Below are positions 1 through 11,640 of a DNA stretch of 64,000 nt, piece by piece. Made by a program: the position numbers and the translations under genes. Position 1 is the stretch's first letter; the number at the start of each line of letters is the position of its first letter. Below the pieces are notes generated by a model that did not search any database, was not told the DNA's origin, and worked only from the letters and a program-made list of their open reading frames with translations. Source of the stretch: Harmonia axyridis (taxonomy: Eukaryota; Arthropoda; Insecta; Coleoptera; Coccinellidae); contig NC_059501.1 in NCBI RefSeq assembly GCF_914767665.1, positions 80,884,798 to 80,948,797 on the forward strand. Reading direction: 5' to 3'.

Positions 1-710
1 TTCTGCAAATACGTAGTATAATAAGACTGTTTGCGGTTTGGACCAAAAATTTACAGGGTGTTCATAAGAAGATCGTGATTTTGGAGAATTAAAATTCATC
101 AAAACTCAATATTTTTAAATTAGAACCTATATTTTTTATTATTTCAGTCAATTCTACGTACAAAAATATTTGGGGTTACTTGAGCTAACCCTATACCTAA
201 AATGAATACTTTAACAGTTATTGACGAAGAACTTTAAATGAGAAAAAAACGTAATTTAGAACTGTGTGGAGTAGTTTGTGTTCCACAGAAAGAAACTGAA
301 ATTCGATGTTTTCAAAACTAAATTTGACATTTCAAGAATTGTAATCAATTATTTATAATTGAAAATTGTATTGGTGTATGAATTTCCCAACAATCCCAAC
401 GAAAAATTAATTAAATTCATGAAATGTAAAAATTAGTTATCCAAACAGCGAATTTTAGTGTTTTCCGGAAGTCACAGACTACTCCACAAAGTGAGGAAAA
501 GCAGTTCTTCCTCGATAACTCATTCATAATATTAATTTTAGGTATAGGGTTTGCAATCTCCACTATTTTTGTAGGTAGAATCGACTTAAATAATGAAAAA
601 TATAGTTTTTAATTGAAAATCATAATAAATCGAAAATCTTCTTATGAACACCCTAACATTTTTGGTCCAAACCCCAAACAGTCTTATACTACCACGTATT
701 TTCAGAATCG
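1..710. repeat. Long inverted-repeat (foldback/MITE-like) element
   Basis: The first ~72 bases and the last ~72 bases (about 639-710) are reverse complements of each other with few mismatches, and shorter inverted matches continue inward, for example the ACCCTATACC motif near 189 against GGTATAGGG near 543. The element carries the motif acagggtgttcataagaag in its arms. No coding potential was seen inside. It lies in what is presumably an intron of the vanin-like gene. The left edge may extend beyond the window. Confidence 0.75.
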
Positions 711-1242
711 AAAATGGAAAAAAAATTTTTTCGAAAAAAGCTTTTTTTCTGCCGAAAAATTTAAAAAAATGTGGGTATTCATCGACACCATTTTCTTTAT
801 AAGAATCCCATTACTCATGAAGCGTTGAGTCTTCACCCAAGGTATGGCATATTGCCGAAATTGTCATCGAAAAAAAGCTATCTAATGATGTAATAATATT
901 CTGAGTATGCTATTTGAAATGAGGAAGTAGTAGTCTGTTTCCGGTATAACCGGAAGTTGTATTGAAACGTTGGAGTTAGTCCGTATCTTTGAAGGACTGT
1001 AATGTGTACTATTAATGTGTAAAATCATTCTGCACAGTCTGTATAGTCGGAAATGGTTCTGCATGGCTTTAGTCATTATTAGTCATGATTTTTGCGCATA
1101 AATTGCAAGATCGTTTGTTTGGAATGCAAGTAAATGACAGTAAAAAGACGATATTTCATAACAGTTGTAGAAGAATGTTTTAAACAGTCTCCGGTGATAC
1201 ACACACAAGGTATATTAGAAGATATAATAACTTTTTTCACAG
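711..1242. other. Presumed intron of the vanin-like gene
   Basis: No exon, RNA gene or clear repeat was recognised here. Open reading frames on both strands are short and lack family resemblance. The stretch ends in the splice acceptor cttttttcacag in front of the first visible vanin-like exon. Confidence 0.4.
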
Positions 1243-4200
1243 CTTTAAGTGTCCACGCTGGATTTGCTAAAGCACACGGTGTGAATTTGATAGTAGCAAG
1301 TTTGAACGATATAAACAATGGAATAACTGGCAGTGGAATCTATGGACCTTGTAAAACAGTAGACAGGTACCTTAAGCCAGCAATTGGAAGTCATGTCGTG
1401 TCTGGGTCTCTTGATATGGTTCCAACAACAACCTGCAAATCTTCTTTAGAACGTAAATTAATGAGTGCTGGAGGTGTAAGTATTCTTTTTCAAATACTGC
1501 TAATCTAATTGATGACCGTTCAAAAATTCATGGATTTAAATAAAATAATACAAAGTCTCACAATAGTATATTCTAAAACAAATTGCAGAATGGGCTCCTA
1601 TTCCAACGAAATTGTTGGAATTGCCTTCTGCAACGAGTATTAGCGATATTTTCTCTATGTCTGTCAAGTTTTGTGAAATATTGAAGAAATTCAATGAAAA
1701 ATTCAGATTAAATATCCTAGTTAATTTTTATACACCCTGTATAGAATACCTATAACCGTGCCAAATTTCATGGTGGGAGAGTCATCAGAACAAAAAAAAA
1801 TACAAGTAGAATATCGAAAAAAACTAGTATGTTAGTAACAATCAATACTGCTGAATTCAAATATTGCATGTAAATATAAAATAAAAATTTGAAGCTTCAT
1901 TCGAAACGGAGTGTTGTTCTCAAAATCGCAGAATAGGTACCGAAAATGAATTAACTATTGACGCCAATAGCACTACTTATACACAGAGCTGTGATCTCCA
2001 AGCGAGTGGATGACGCACTGAAAACGTCAGTGCGTCATTAATTTTTTTTATTTCATTAAGGCTAGGTTCAGATGATCGCGCGTAAATGCGCGATCACAAA
2101 CCGCGCGACTAAAAATACAGAGGAGTCATACGCGCGATGTCTCGCGACCATATGAACATTTGTATATGACTCCTTTGTATCTTTAGTCGCGCGGTTTGTG
2201 GATCGTGCGTTTACGCGCGACTATCTGAACTGACCCTTATTCATTTCGCTTTTCCCATCACTAACCTCAAAGAATATGAAGTAAAAAACCCTGCGTCTGA
2301 AATATATATCGAAAGGCTCCAAATCCATCATTGAATTCAACATTATTGTTTTCAGCTTGGAACTGATAAAAATTTCGCCGATATTCTAGTATACGATTAT
2401 GAAGATCTGGAATATTCTGACGTATTGAATGGAACAAATGTGCAGAAAGCAGAAGTATGCAAAGGAAGTTTCTGTTGCCAATTCAATATTTCATCCCAAA
2501 GTTGGGATAAAGATGAAAAATTCAGGTATTTGTGTATATATATATATATTAATTTTTTTTTGCCGTCTTCTCAAATTGTACTGAAAGACAGAATTTAGTA
2601 GATTTTAATACAAGCGAAAACCTATTCAATTAAATAATGATAATTTTTTCCTTACTCTGACAAAGAGAACTATATTGTGCAACAAGTGGAAAAGTTCAAC
2701 TTTTCTCACGAGTGTGAATGTTTTTGGAACGAACCTGAAAATCGGGTGCATCAAATACACGAATGATTAATTAGTATAACAGGCCAATTGAAAAGTCCCG
2801 GTCTACCATAGTTAAACACATTTTTTTTGTCAAAATTCGTTTTTTTTTATTCAACATAGTTGCCTTCGAGGGCAATACAGCGATTATAGCGATCTTCCAA
2901 ATTTTCGTAGTACTTTTTGTTGTACGATTTGTCTTTCGCTTCAAAATAGGCCTCAGTTTCGGCGATTACTTCTTCAATGGCGCTAAATTTCTCTCCAGCG
3001 AGCATTCTTTGAGGTCTGACAACAGGAAAAAGTCGCTATATAATAATCGCTGTTGATGGTCTGGTTTTTTTGGAGGTAATAAATGAATATTATACCTTGC
3101 GCATCCCAGAATACTGATGCCATAACCTTGCCAGCTGATTGTTGTGTTTTTCCTCGCTTTGGATTCGGTTCATCGTGTGCAGGCCACTCATCTGACTGTC
3201 GATTGGACTCCGGAGTGAAATGATAGAGCCATGTTTCATCCATTGTCACATATCGACGCAAAAATTCAGGTTTATTGCACTTAAACAGCTTCAAACACTG
3301 CTCAGAATCATTAACACCCTGGTGCTTTGGATCGATTGTGAGCTCGCGCGGCACCCATTTTGTACACAGCTTTCTCATGTACAAATATTCGTGAATGATA
3401 TGATGTACACGTTCAGATGTCTACTATCTCGATCAAGTTCACTTTACGGTCATTCAAAATTATTTTGTGAACTTTTTTGATTTTTCATCGGTGACAGCCT
3501 CTTTTGGGCATCCACTGCGTTCGCCCTCTTCGGTGCTCATTTCAACACGTTTAAACTTAGCATACCAATCAATGATGGTAGATTTTCCTGGTGCAGACCC
3601 CGGAAACTCTTCATCAAGCCAAGATTTTGCTTCAACTGTATTTTTTTCCTTAAAAAAGTAATATTTCATCAGGCCACGAAATTCTCTTTTTTTTCCAATT
3701 TTTATTCAAATAACAAAAGTAGCTACACTCACAACGCAAGAAAGAAGGACTTTCCCCACTTGTTACACCATATACTTTTCCAAAAACTTCACTCGTAGAA
3801 GAATATAAATAAATATTGCTCTATAATTCATTTTTGTTCAACGTAATCGTCAAAAAAGATTCTAATTGAAAACACATAAATAAATTCGACAGAGCGATGA
3901 TGCCCCGATTTTAATTATGTTTTCATTTTTCTATAGCATTACATAGTAAAGTGTTGAGATTAAACAGACCTCAAATTGGAAATAAGAAACACATTTCTGT
4001 GAAGTTTTGACATAATTCGATAACTGCTCAACACTTCTATGTTTAATTGTCCACAACAATAATGTATTAATGATAAATCATGCTATTGAAAGGGTTATTA
4101 AAAGATGATTTCATGTACAGAGTGTTTCAGGTAAGCGGGTCACTGGATTATGTGGCTTATCCTTTGAGCGATATTGAAAAGTGACCCATCACAATGAAAG

Positions 4201-6051
4201 TATTTTTCACGGGATATCCAAATATGTTATTGGAAAAACTATCTAACCAAGGCGGGAAAAACTATCGCGGAAAATGCATATTTCCAAAAAAAAATGTTTT
4301 TTGCAAATTTGACTGATGTTCAAAATAAAAAGATCTAGAGACAATTTTTCACCAATTGTTTCGTCATTTGAACTTCCGGTTCTCTAGAAAAAAGAAAATT
4401 TTTCCTTGCAAAATATACTTAATAATATTTTCTAAATGCTCGATCGATTCTGAATCCGAATATGTGAATATAGTGGTAGTTTTATATTTATTTCAAGCAA
4501 TTCCATTCAAAATCAACCTGAGACGATTCAATATTCGGAAAATATATCCATGTTGTCTGTGGTTCAATGAATATTTGATTGTCAAATTTTGAAGTTTTCA
4601 TTCTCGATAATAATAGCTAAAATATAATGCATAAATTTTCATTCGAAGGTCTCAATATATCTACTCTTGAAGAACAAAAAGAGTAAACATATTGAGACCT
4701 TCGAATGAAAATTCGAGCTTTATATTTTTGCTTCTATTATAATCGAGAATAAAAACTTCAAAGTTTGACAATCAAATATTTATAAAACCATAGACAACAT
4801 GTATATATTTTCAAATATGAAATCTGAATTGTCTCAGGTTGATTTTGAATGGAATTGCTTGAAATAAATATAAAACTACCACTATATTTACATATTCGGA
4901 TTCAGAATCGATTGAACATTCAGAAAATATGTGAAAATATTATTAAGTATATTTTGTAAAATAGTAATTTACGTAACAAGTCCGGAAAATATGGTTTTTT
5001 TGGATGAATAGACAAAATTCCAGGACGAGCGTAAGCGAGTCCTGGAAGTCTGTGAGTCCAAAAAAACCATTTTCGGACGTGTTGCGTACAATATTTTTTC
5101 GGCAACCATGTAAAATAACACTATCGCTGCTGCTTTCCATATTTTATTTCGATTGCGATCAAAAAACATGCAAATTTTTGACAACTAATTTCATATGAAC
5201 TGTCAGCCGTTATCTCGGTGGCTATGGATTCTATGATTCTTTTCCGGCCTAGTCCGGGAAGTACGTACTTTCCGGACTAGGCCGGGAAATGCTACTTTCT
5301 CAGAGAAGAAGCGCCCGGGAAGTGAGCACTTCCCGGACGGTTGCCGAAAAAAAAGTTTTCTGTTTTCTAGAGAACCTGAAGTTTAAATGAAGAAACAATC
5401 CTTGAGAAATTGTCTTTAGACCTTTTTATTTTGAAAACCAGTCCAAATGTGCAAAAAAAAATTTTTTTGGTTTTTCCTCAATAACTTCCCATGCCTTGGT
5501 TCTATAGTTTAACCGATAATATATTTGGAGAGCCCGTGAAAAATACTATCTTTGTGATGGGCAACTTTTCAATATTGCTCAAAGGATAAGCCACGAAATC
5601 CAGTGACCCACTTACCTGAAACACCCTTTTCATCAAACTAAATCATCAGAAATAGTGAAATCAATCATTTGATTCCAGGTTGGTGGCTGGTAATGGAGAT
5701 TACAAAGTTTGCGCTCTGGTACGATGTACTGATGACAAGGATAACACTAAATGCGGTACCGTTACTCAAGCTGTTAAAACCATATTCGATGAAGTCGACA
5801 TATCAACATCAGAAAATGACGATTTCTTCATGCCCTATATTGTACACACCGATCTCTCTCCAATCACAGATAGTAGTAAAATCAAGTTTGTTGAGAATGA
5901 TGATGGTACCACTTTCAATATAGATAATAGTGTAGCAAAAGATACACCAGTTGTAATTGGAATAGTTGCTACTAAATCAGCTGCAAATACATTGCAAATT
6001 CTAATGACGAATATAATGCTGCCTCTTATATTATTGAAATACTTGTTCTAG
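1243..6051 (+). CDS. Vanin-like protein (pantetheinase/biotinidase family), 3' part
   Basis: Three exons are visible: 1243-1475, 2356-2525 and 5679-6051, joining in one frame to 257 residues plus stop. The first reads LSVHAGFAKAHGVNLIVASL and then GSGIYG, the conserved late segment of the nitrilase-type domain of vanins. The second holds a CKGSFCCQFNIS stretch and the third GNGDYKVCALVRCTDD, both typical of the vanin C-terminal domain. The protein ends in a hydrophobic tail (ILMTNIMLPLILLKYLF) that looks like a GPI-anchor signal, as in other vanins. These amidases usually hydrolyse pantetheine at the cell surface. The catalytic Glu-Lys-Cys residues lie in upstream exons outside the window, so activity cannot be judged. 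Introns hold a mariner relic and foldback elements. A polyadenylation signal AATAAA lies near 6096. Confidence 0.85.
2062..2236. repeat. Short GC-richer palindromic element
   Basis: An inverted repeat of about 75 bases per arm: the left arm runs from ggttcagatgatcgcgcg through gactaaaaatacagaggag, and the right arm mirrors it, ending in cgcgcgactatctgaactgacc. The CGCG-rich arms stand out in this AT-rich region. It sits in a vanin-like intron. Probably a non-autonomous DNA transposon. Confidence 0.7.
2784..3790 (-). mobile_element. Defective mariner element
   Basis: Reverse-strand fragments match mariner transposase. The N-terminal helix-turn-helix region lies at about 3669-3460 (with SAPGKSTIIDWYAKFKR), the first catalytic region at about 3384-3040 (TMDETWLYHFTPES, with the first Asp), and the C-terminus at about 3000-2847 (EEVIAETEAYFEAKDKSY, ending IALEGNYVE then stop). 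The stretch that should carry the other two catalytic Asp residues is missing, so there is an internal deletion, and the N-terminal and middle parts lie in different frames. It cannot encode an active transposase. It lies in an intron of the vanin-like gene. Confidence 0.85.
4117..5628. repeat. 1.5-kb foldback element in vanin-like intron
   Basis: The left end (agtgtttcaggtaagcgggt, then cactggattatgtggc) is mirrored at the right end (gtgacccacttacctgaaac). Inversion continues inward for over 200 bases and again around 4356-4590 against about 4745-4925. A near-perfect hairpin sits at 4640-4715. A second palindromic element (about 4965-5350) interrupts the right arm. No transposase was recognised. 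Confidence 0.75.
4965..5350. repeat. Palindromic element nested in the foldback
   Basis: This segment has no counterpart in the left arm of the surrounding foldback. It contains its own inverted repeats: tttttggatgaatagac with gagtccaaaaaaaccattt around a centre with gagcgtaagcgagtcctgg, and two GC-rich hairpins near 5238-5290 (ccggcctagtccgggaagt) and 5310-5335 (ccgggaagtgagcacttccc). It looks like a younger insertion. Confidence 0.55.
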
Positions 6052-6679
6052 TAGAATCAACACTTTTATTATTTTTTTCACTGTTGTAACTGAGAAATAA
6101 ATCTTGAAAAACTAGAGTTGATCATTACTTATTTTGCCTCAATGACCTAATTACAAAAGTTGATGTAGTGTTATTGCAATTTCAGAATTAATTAATACTT
6201 ATTGAAGACAGAAATACAAACAAGTATTTCGACCCATAAACAGCATTCACAAATTATAATCATAATAATCATAAAATTGAAATACAAGTTCAAATTACAT
6301 AGGCCTTCAAGTCTGCTTCCGCCGTTTTTTCCGAAATTCGAGGCTTTATTGTGAAGAACTAGTTATACATTTATGATTCAAAGTATTGTTCATCGCATCA
6401 TTTTGAAATGGCTTGTTGCGTCACTCACAATGATCCTGCCAATTGTTGATGCGTTTGACACGAATCTTGATCAAGCAATGCCTCCAATACTGCATCTTCG
6501 AAAACCCTCTCTTTTCCACCGCCTTGCTTCACACTCTTGTAGCGTTGAAACCGCTCTCGGCACGTTCTTTCACTAATATATATGTTGAATGAAATTTCAC
6601 TTAGTATCCAAAATCACGAATACTTTATATTGTATAAATAAATTTAAGGACATTTGTATTCCTCGTAACTGAAATTATG
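6052..6679. other. 3' UTR of vanin-like gene and unassigned spacer
   Basis: After the stop codon and AATAAA at about 6096 the sequence is AT-rich. From about 6300 to 6570 the base composition becomes more coding-like, but the frames are interrupted by stops and no family was recognised. It may be a transposon relic. Confidence 0.3.
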
Positions 6680-7497
6680 GAATAGTTATTTATAATACAA
6701 AGGCAGAAGGCATTGATATTCTTCCACGAGTTCAAAATTCGAAAACGAGCCACGAAGTGGCGAGTTTTTGAATGAACGAGTGGTAGAATGAGTCTTCTGT
6801 ACGAGTATTATATATTATTTTCTCTAATTCATTGCATTCTTATTGAAATAAATGAAATATTTCCATGAATATCATTAAGTGATTTTTGAATTGAAAAATG
6901 TTGGTTGGCAGAACTGATTTTTTTAAGGCAAATTGATGAATTGACAGATAAAGGCATGGCGGAAAGTTCGGAGTACCAACATATAATAATAAAATATAAC
7001 CATGGAAACTGTGCGTTTCTGATATATTCTCGCACGATTTTGTTCTACAAGATGTGGAAGAATGAACAGAATAACTACAGAATTAGAGAATAGTTATTTA
7101 TAATACAAGTGCAGAAGGCATTGATATTCTTCCACGAGTTCAAAATTCAAAAACGAGCCACGAAGTGGCGAGTTTTGGAATGAACGAGTAGTAGAATGAG
7201 CCTTCTGTACGAGTATTATACATTATTTTCTCTAATTCATTGCATTTTCATTGAAATTAATGAAATATTTCCATAAATATATTTTAGTGATTTTTGCATT
7301 GAAAAATGTTGGTTGGCAGAACTGATTTCTTTAAGGCAATTTGATGAATTGACAGATAAAGCCGTGGCGGAAAGTTCGGAGTGCCAACATAGAATAATGA
7401 AATATAACCATGAAAACTGTGCGTTTCTGATATATTCTCGCACGATTTTGTTCTACAAGATGTGGAAGAATGAACGGAATAACCACAGAATTAGAGA
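6680..7497. repeat. Two tandem copies of a ~409-bp repeat
   Basis: The unit begins aatagttatttataatac at 6680 and again at 7089. Both copies contain the palindromic core acgagccacgaagtggcgag and the downstream block ending in gtggaagaatgaac. They differ by scattered substitutions. Both strands stay open over ~65 codons in each copy, but because the two strands are equally open this is not evidence of a gene. Confidence 0.8.
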
Positions 7498-8095
7498 AAA
7501 TTCATTCCGGTTGAGAAATAGATAATTCTCTCTACAATACTGAAAGAATCTATCCAAATCCTCTTGAACTAAAACAGATTCCCCAAGGCACTTCTAATAC
7601 ATAATTCAAGATTTTGGGTCGTCCACATAAATCAAACAACCAACAGTACGGAAACGGAAGGAGGCATTATTAATGTACATAATGAAGATTAAGGGATCCA
7701 GGTGGCAACCTTGTGACACACCTGATATATGCCATAGAAATACTTACGCTTACGACCTTACTGCTTCAATCTTTACGAATTTCAATATTATTATTCGGAT
7801 CAGGTAAATAAATGTTTAAATAATAATTTAATTTTTTTTTATATTCACACGATGGATTCAGATTGATTCTGTAATATCATAGTTAATAAATAATTGGAAG
7901 AAAGAATTGATTTTCTTTTGGATATTTTTGTTATTATCAGCTAATAAAGTAATAAAGCAATAAAGTGATGTGGACCAATGTGATTGCCAACATCCACAGA
8001 GGATAGGCACCAATAGAAGAAGAAGAAATAATTCAATTTACGTTGTTAACATTTTAATTGATTTTGTTGACAGGTTGTCAACAAAATTAGATCTC
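7498..8095. other. Spacer without recognised feature
   Basis: AT-rich sequence with no exon, repeat partner or RNA gene that I could recognise. Confidence 0.3.
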
Positions 8096-8866
8096 TTTTC
8101 TAATAGTCCGGGAGCCAGGTGCAAATTTGGTTGGTTATTTCCTCTCGAAAGATACTTGGTGAGATGCATCAGATAATAGTAATAAAAAGCCTCGTGAACG
8201 TCAGCTACGACTCGGTTGGGGGGGTGGGCGGCGACAGCCCCCCAAACACGAAGAAAAAAAAAATACATTGAGTCATTTCCTCCCAACTGAAAATTTGTCA
8301 AATTGTAGCTAACCCAATATCTAGACGAAAAAATACAATCAGCTGGCTATAGCATGGTGGATTATACGTCAGCTGATGCCTCAAACATGGAAAGAAAATT
8401 ATATTCTCAATGACAGCTCTAACAGCGACTCTGATACTGAACCAGAGAGTGGAAGTAACTAAATATTATTGTGCAACATGTGGAGAAAATCCTTTTCTCG
8501 CGAGTGTGGCACTCTCTGATTCATTATTATCAGAATCGCTGTCAGAGCTGTCATTGAAAATATATATTTTTTCCCATGTTTGACGCACCAGCTGACGTAT
8601 AATCCACCATGCTATAGCCAGCTGATTATATTTTTTCGTCTAGATATTGGGTTAGCTACAATTTGACAAATTTTCAGTTGGGAGGAAATGACTGAATTAA
8701 TTTTTTTTTTCTTCGTGTTTGGGGGGCTGCCGCCGCTCTCTTCCCCCCCAGCAGAGTCGCAGCTGACGTTCACGAGGCTTTTTATTACTATTACCTGATG
8801 CATTTAACTAATTAATGTTTGAGAGGAACTTGGTCATGTATATCTGTTACTGGCTCCCGGACTATA
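8096..8866. repeat. 770-bp foldback element
   Basis: The outer ends are agtccgggagccag and its complement ctggctcccggact. Inversion continues almost throughout: the block gcctcgtgaacgtcagct near 8191 pairs with agctgacgttcacgaggc near 8761, and cagctggctatagcatggtg pairs with its complement near 8607. The centre (about 8430-8510) is a short loop. No open frame of note. Structure fits a non-autonomous foldback/MITE element. Confidence 0.8.
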
Positions 8867-9137
8867 ACATTACCTGTCAGTATTATACATCAGTAGAAAA
8901 AGTTTATGAGCCAATGTCAAGTAGCAGCAGATACGTTGACGTCAGTTTGACAAATTATAATTGGTCCAAAAAGGCTATTCCTCATTCGGTAGAAGGTAAA
9001 AATTATAATTTTGATATGAATTTCGGATTCAAAAGGCAGAATTCAATATGAGATTTGATAAAAATAAATATAAACGCTTTTTAATTTCCTCAGATTAATG
9101 CTACAATTGTTTCGCCGGGCGCCCGATGTTAGGGGTG

Positions 9138-9395
9138 AAACAGTGAAGCGACTGTTTCAGTCGCCTCTTTTCGAGGGGCGGCAATTTAGCACAGTTTGAG
9201 GCCGACCTTTCATATTTCTGAAAAAATATAGTCTTGATTCTTAAAAACAACATGAGGTTGGTCCGCTTTGCTGCGTTTATCAACATTCCCTGCAATAAAA
9301 ATCTCCAAACAGTCTTTACTAATCCGCCTGTTCAATAAATGACAACCCAACCAATATAAGCAGCATTGCCTATTACCCTAATCGAATGAGGGATG
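9138..9395. repeat. Dispersed repeat, copy 1
   Basis: This block (cagtgaagcgactgtttcag, gaggggcggcaattta, and on to aatgaggga) is clearly related to 30555-30815 in this window, at roughly three quarters identity by eye. The element type is not recognised. The copy at 30.6 kb interrupts a mariner relic, so the family is or was mobile. Confidence 0.6.
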
Positions 9396-9603
9396 GAATG
9401 TATTTCACAAAGACGAAAAACAACACTTCGAATTACGTGGAAGTTGTTTACACATTCAACATATGAAAAATTCTTACGATTCTGCATTCGAAACTAGTTA
9501 CTGATAAATACTGAATGTTTTCATATGCTTTTAATCCCATTTAGTTTTCGAACCTTTGCATGCTCAACGCCCTTTGTATCTTGTGGTATGATAGGTAATC
9601 TTT

Positions 9604-10190
9604 CATCTTCTCGGAAAGATTAGATGCCCTAATAATATTAAATTATCGGCAGGAAATAATTCAATGTAGTAAAACTGAATCATTTTTACTAGATGAAGTT
9701 CTAATAATTCCCATAAATTTGTTAATATTATTTGTACACCCTATTCACTTTGAAGGTCAAGTCAGCGCATGCTACCATTTCTCCATTTTCATAGGAAATG
9801 CCTCTCAGCTTCCAAAAACCAGGTGGAAATGGTACAATACGAAGCAGAAGAGATTCGCTTATATCTAACTGGAACTTGCTCACATACTGCGCCTGAAAAA
9901 AAATCAACGCAAACTTCAAACTATAATTTTGTATCTCATAAATTATCTTAAATCATTGAAAAAAAGATTCGTCATAAGCAGGCTGTTCAGAATTCATAAA
10001 TTGTTTCGTTGATTGAGGAGAAATTATGACAGATATCGTTTTTGTTTTCATTTTCATTATCAAATGAAGAAGCGATCAATTAAAAAAACGCCCAACCATA
10101 CAGAGTGTCCCGGGAAGAATGCGACAAACGAATACCATGAATTGACGTCATCATGGAGGACCCTTATCAAGAGGTTTCAATCGCCTGAGT
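9604..10190. repeat. Duplicated block, copy 1
   Basis: About 580 bases recur in the same orientation at 11045-11640 with only a few per cent differences and small indels. The block carries the hotdog-like exon on the reverse strand and ends in a segment with acagagtgtcccgggaagaa that resembles a terminal repeat. The duplication is much younger than the mariner-like relic around it. Confidence 0.85.
9728..9892 (-). pseudogene. Exon-like ORF resembling the C-terminus of a FabZ-type dehydratase, copy 1
   Basis: A reverse-strand exon preceded by a good acceptor (tttttttcag) encodes 54 residues ending in a stop. The segment GFWKLRGISYENGEMVACAD followed by LTF resembles the last two strands of hotdog-fold 3-hydroxyacyl-ACP dehydratases (FabZ), where a pattern like G-W-K-G-A-V-G-V-A-E-A-L-F is common. 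This is resemblance by eye only. The part with the catalytic His and Glu is not seen nearby, so a working enzyme is unlikely. A second copy lies at 11165-11329. It may instead be an unrelated exon carried by a mobile element. Confidence 0.3.
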
Positions 10191-10494
10191 GCCTTCGTTT
10201 GGGATATACAGGATGATGTTCATCTTATGAGTGAAATTTCACTGTTGAATAACTCTTTAACTAATCGACCGAATATTTTCAAATTTTGAAGTTTAGAAGC
10301 CCTTTACTATCGCCTTTCTGCAATATTAGTGAATTCGAGTAGATCAGATCCGGACTAGGAAAATTTCAGATTTCTCCTATTTTCGTAAATATTGGATCAC
10401 CCTGTACGTGAACATTATGATTTTTTTTTGTTTTCGTAACCACAAAGAATTAATTCATTATGAAAATTCTAAATCTCTACTTGGCACGGTCATA

Positions 10495-10960
10495 CAGGGT
10501 GATCAATAAACAAACAGGTTTCATTTTAAATAGCCCGCTATCTGAGCAGCTATCCCTTTTGAAACTGTCATATTTTAACATTCAAGAAATAAAAACTACA
10601 CCATAACTAAAAATGGAACTGAACACAAAAACGCATTGAAATTGTTAAAATTCACTAGAAATATGGTGGAAATTTTGCAGAGTTCGCAAAACTAAAGCAT
10701 TCTAGGATCGTAGTGAAGCACCTTCTCAGCCGGCAATAGTGAAACTGGTGGGAGATTTTGAGCTGATGGGACAAGTTAGTGATGTGATAAATCGAAACCA
10801 TGTGCGTCGCTTGAGAACAGCTAAAAATATTGCTGCTGTAGCCTGTAGTGTTGAAGAAAATTCAGGTTTGTGGATTTCTAGATGGGAGTTTACCCGCATT
10901 TACAATACCCTTGATAACAAGTTATTATGGTCTCATGAGAGTCTCGTCAAATATCATTAG
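10495..10960 (+). mobile_element. Mariner-like relic, N-terminal part
   Basis: The stretch starts with acagggtgatcaataaacaa and encodes a degenerate N-terminal transposase segment including VRRLRTAKNIAAVACSVEEN, the second helix-turn-helix region of the mariner-like family also present at 23.7, 52.9 and 60.2 kb. Several frameshifts separate it from upstream sequence. The same AAVACSVEEN segment recurs at 11638, where the rest of the element continues. Confidence 0.65.
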
Positions 10961-11044
10961 CGCCTTTAATTTTTCCAATGCTTTCGTGCAACCAGATCTC
11001 ATGATTTCTGTTAAAATATTAATCAGCCACGTGTTTTTTAAATT

Positions 11045-11640
11045 TTTTCTGAAAGATTAGATGCTCTTATGATATTGAATTATCGGCAGGAAATAATTCA
11101 ATGTAGTAAAACTGAATCATTTTTACTAGATGAAGTTCTAATAATTCCTATAAATTTGTTAATATTATTTGTACACCCTATTCACTTTGAAGGTCAAGTC
11201 AGCGCATGCTACCATTTCTCCATTTTCATAGGAAATGCCTCTCAGCTTCCAAAAACCAGGGGGAAATGGTACAATACGAAGCAGAAGAGATTCGCTTATA
11301 TCTAACTGGAACTTGCTCACATACTGCGCCTGAAAAAAAATCAATGCAAACTTCAAACTATAATTTCGTATCTCATACATTACCTTAAATCAATGAAAAA
11401 AACTGCAAATTTTTCATAATGGCCCTTCCGCTCGGAAAAGATTCGTCATAAGCAAGCTGTTTCGTTGATTGAGGAGAAATTATGACAGACATCGTTTTTG
11501 TTTTCATTTTCATTATTAAACGAAGAAGCGATCAATAAAAAAAACGCCCAACCATACAGAGTGTCCCGGGAAGAATGCGACAAACGAATACCATAAATTG
11601 ACGTCATCATGGAGGACCCTTATCAAGAGGTTTCATTTTG
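11045..11640. repeat. Duplicated block, copy 2
   Basis: Direct repeat of 9604-10190. It lacks a short segment near 9985-10000 but carries an extra ~30 bases near 11405-11435. It sits between the two halves of the mariner-like relic, so it or the rearrangement that made it split that element. Confidence 0.85.
11165..11329 (-). pseudogene. Exon-like ORF resembling FabZ C-terminus, copy 2
   Basis: It encodes the same 54 residues as the copy at 9728-9892, again with a clean acceptor. The reading frame upstream of the acceptor stays open to a Met (11380), which makes a 71-residue ORF. No protein difference between the copies was noticed, consistent with a recent duplication rather than with selection. 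Confidence 0.3.

Noticed and set aside
1134..1242. Extension of the first vanin-like exon upstream to a Met at 1134
   Set aside because: The frame is open but the sequence upstream of the TTTTTTCACAG acceptor has no family resemblance; conserved vanin sequence starts at the acceptor.
1588..1700. Possible extra vanin-like exon after the acceptor aaattgcag (NGLLFQRN in the joined frame, or EWAPIPTKLLELPSA in another)
   Set aside because: In the required phase it reads a non-vanin sequence ending in a stop; exon 1243-1475 joins exon 2356-2525 in frame without it.
6829..7525. Small proteins on either strand within the 409-bp tandem repeats
   Set aside because: Both strands are equally open, there is no start or splice context, and the copies are repeats.
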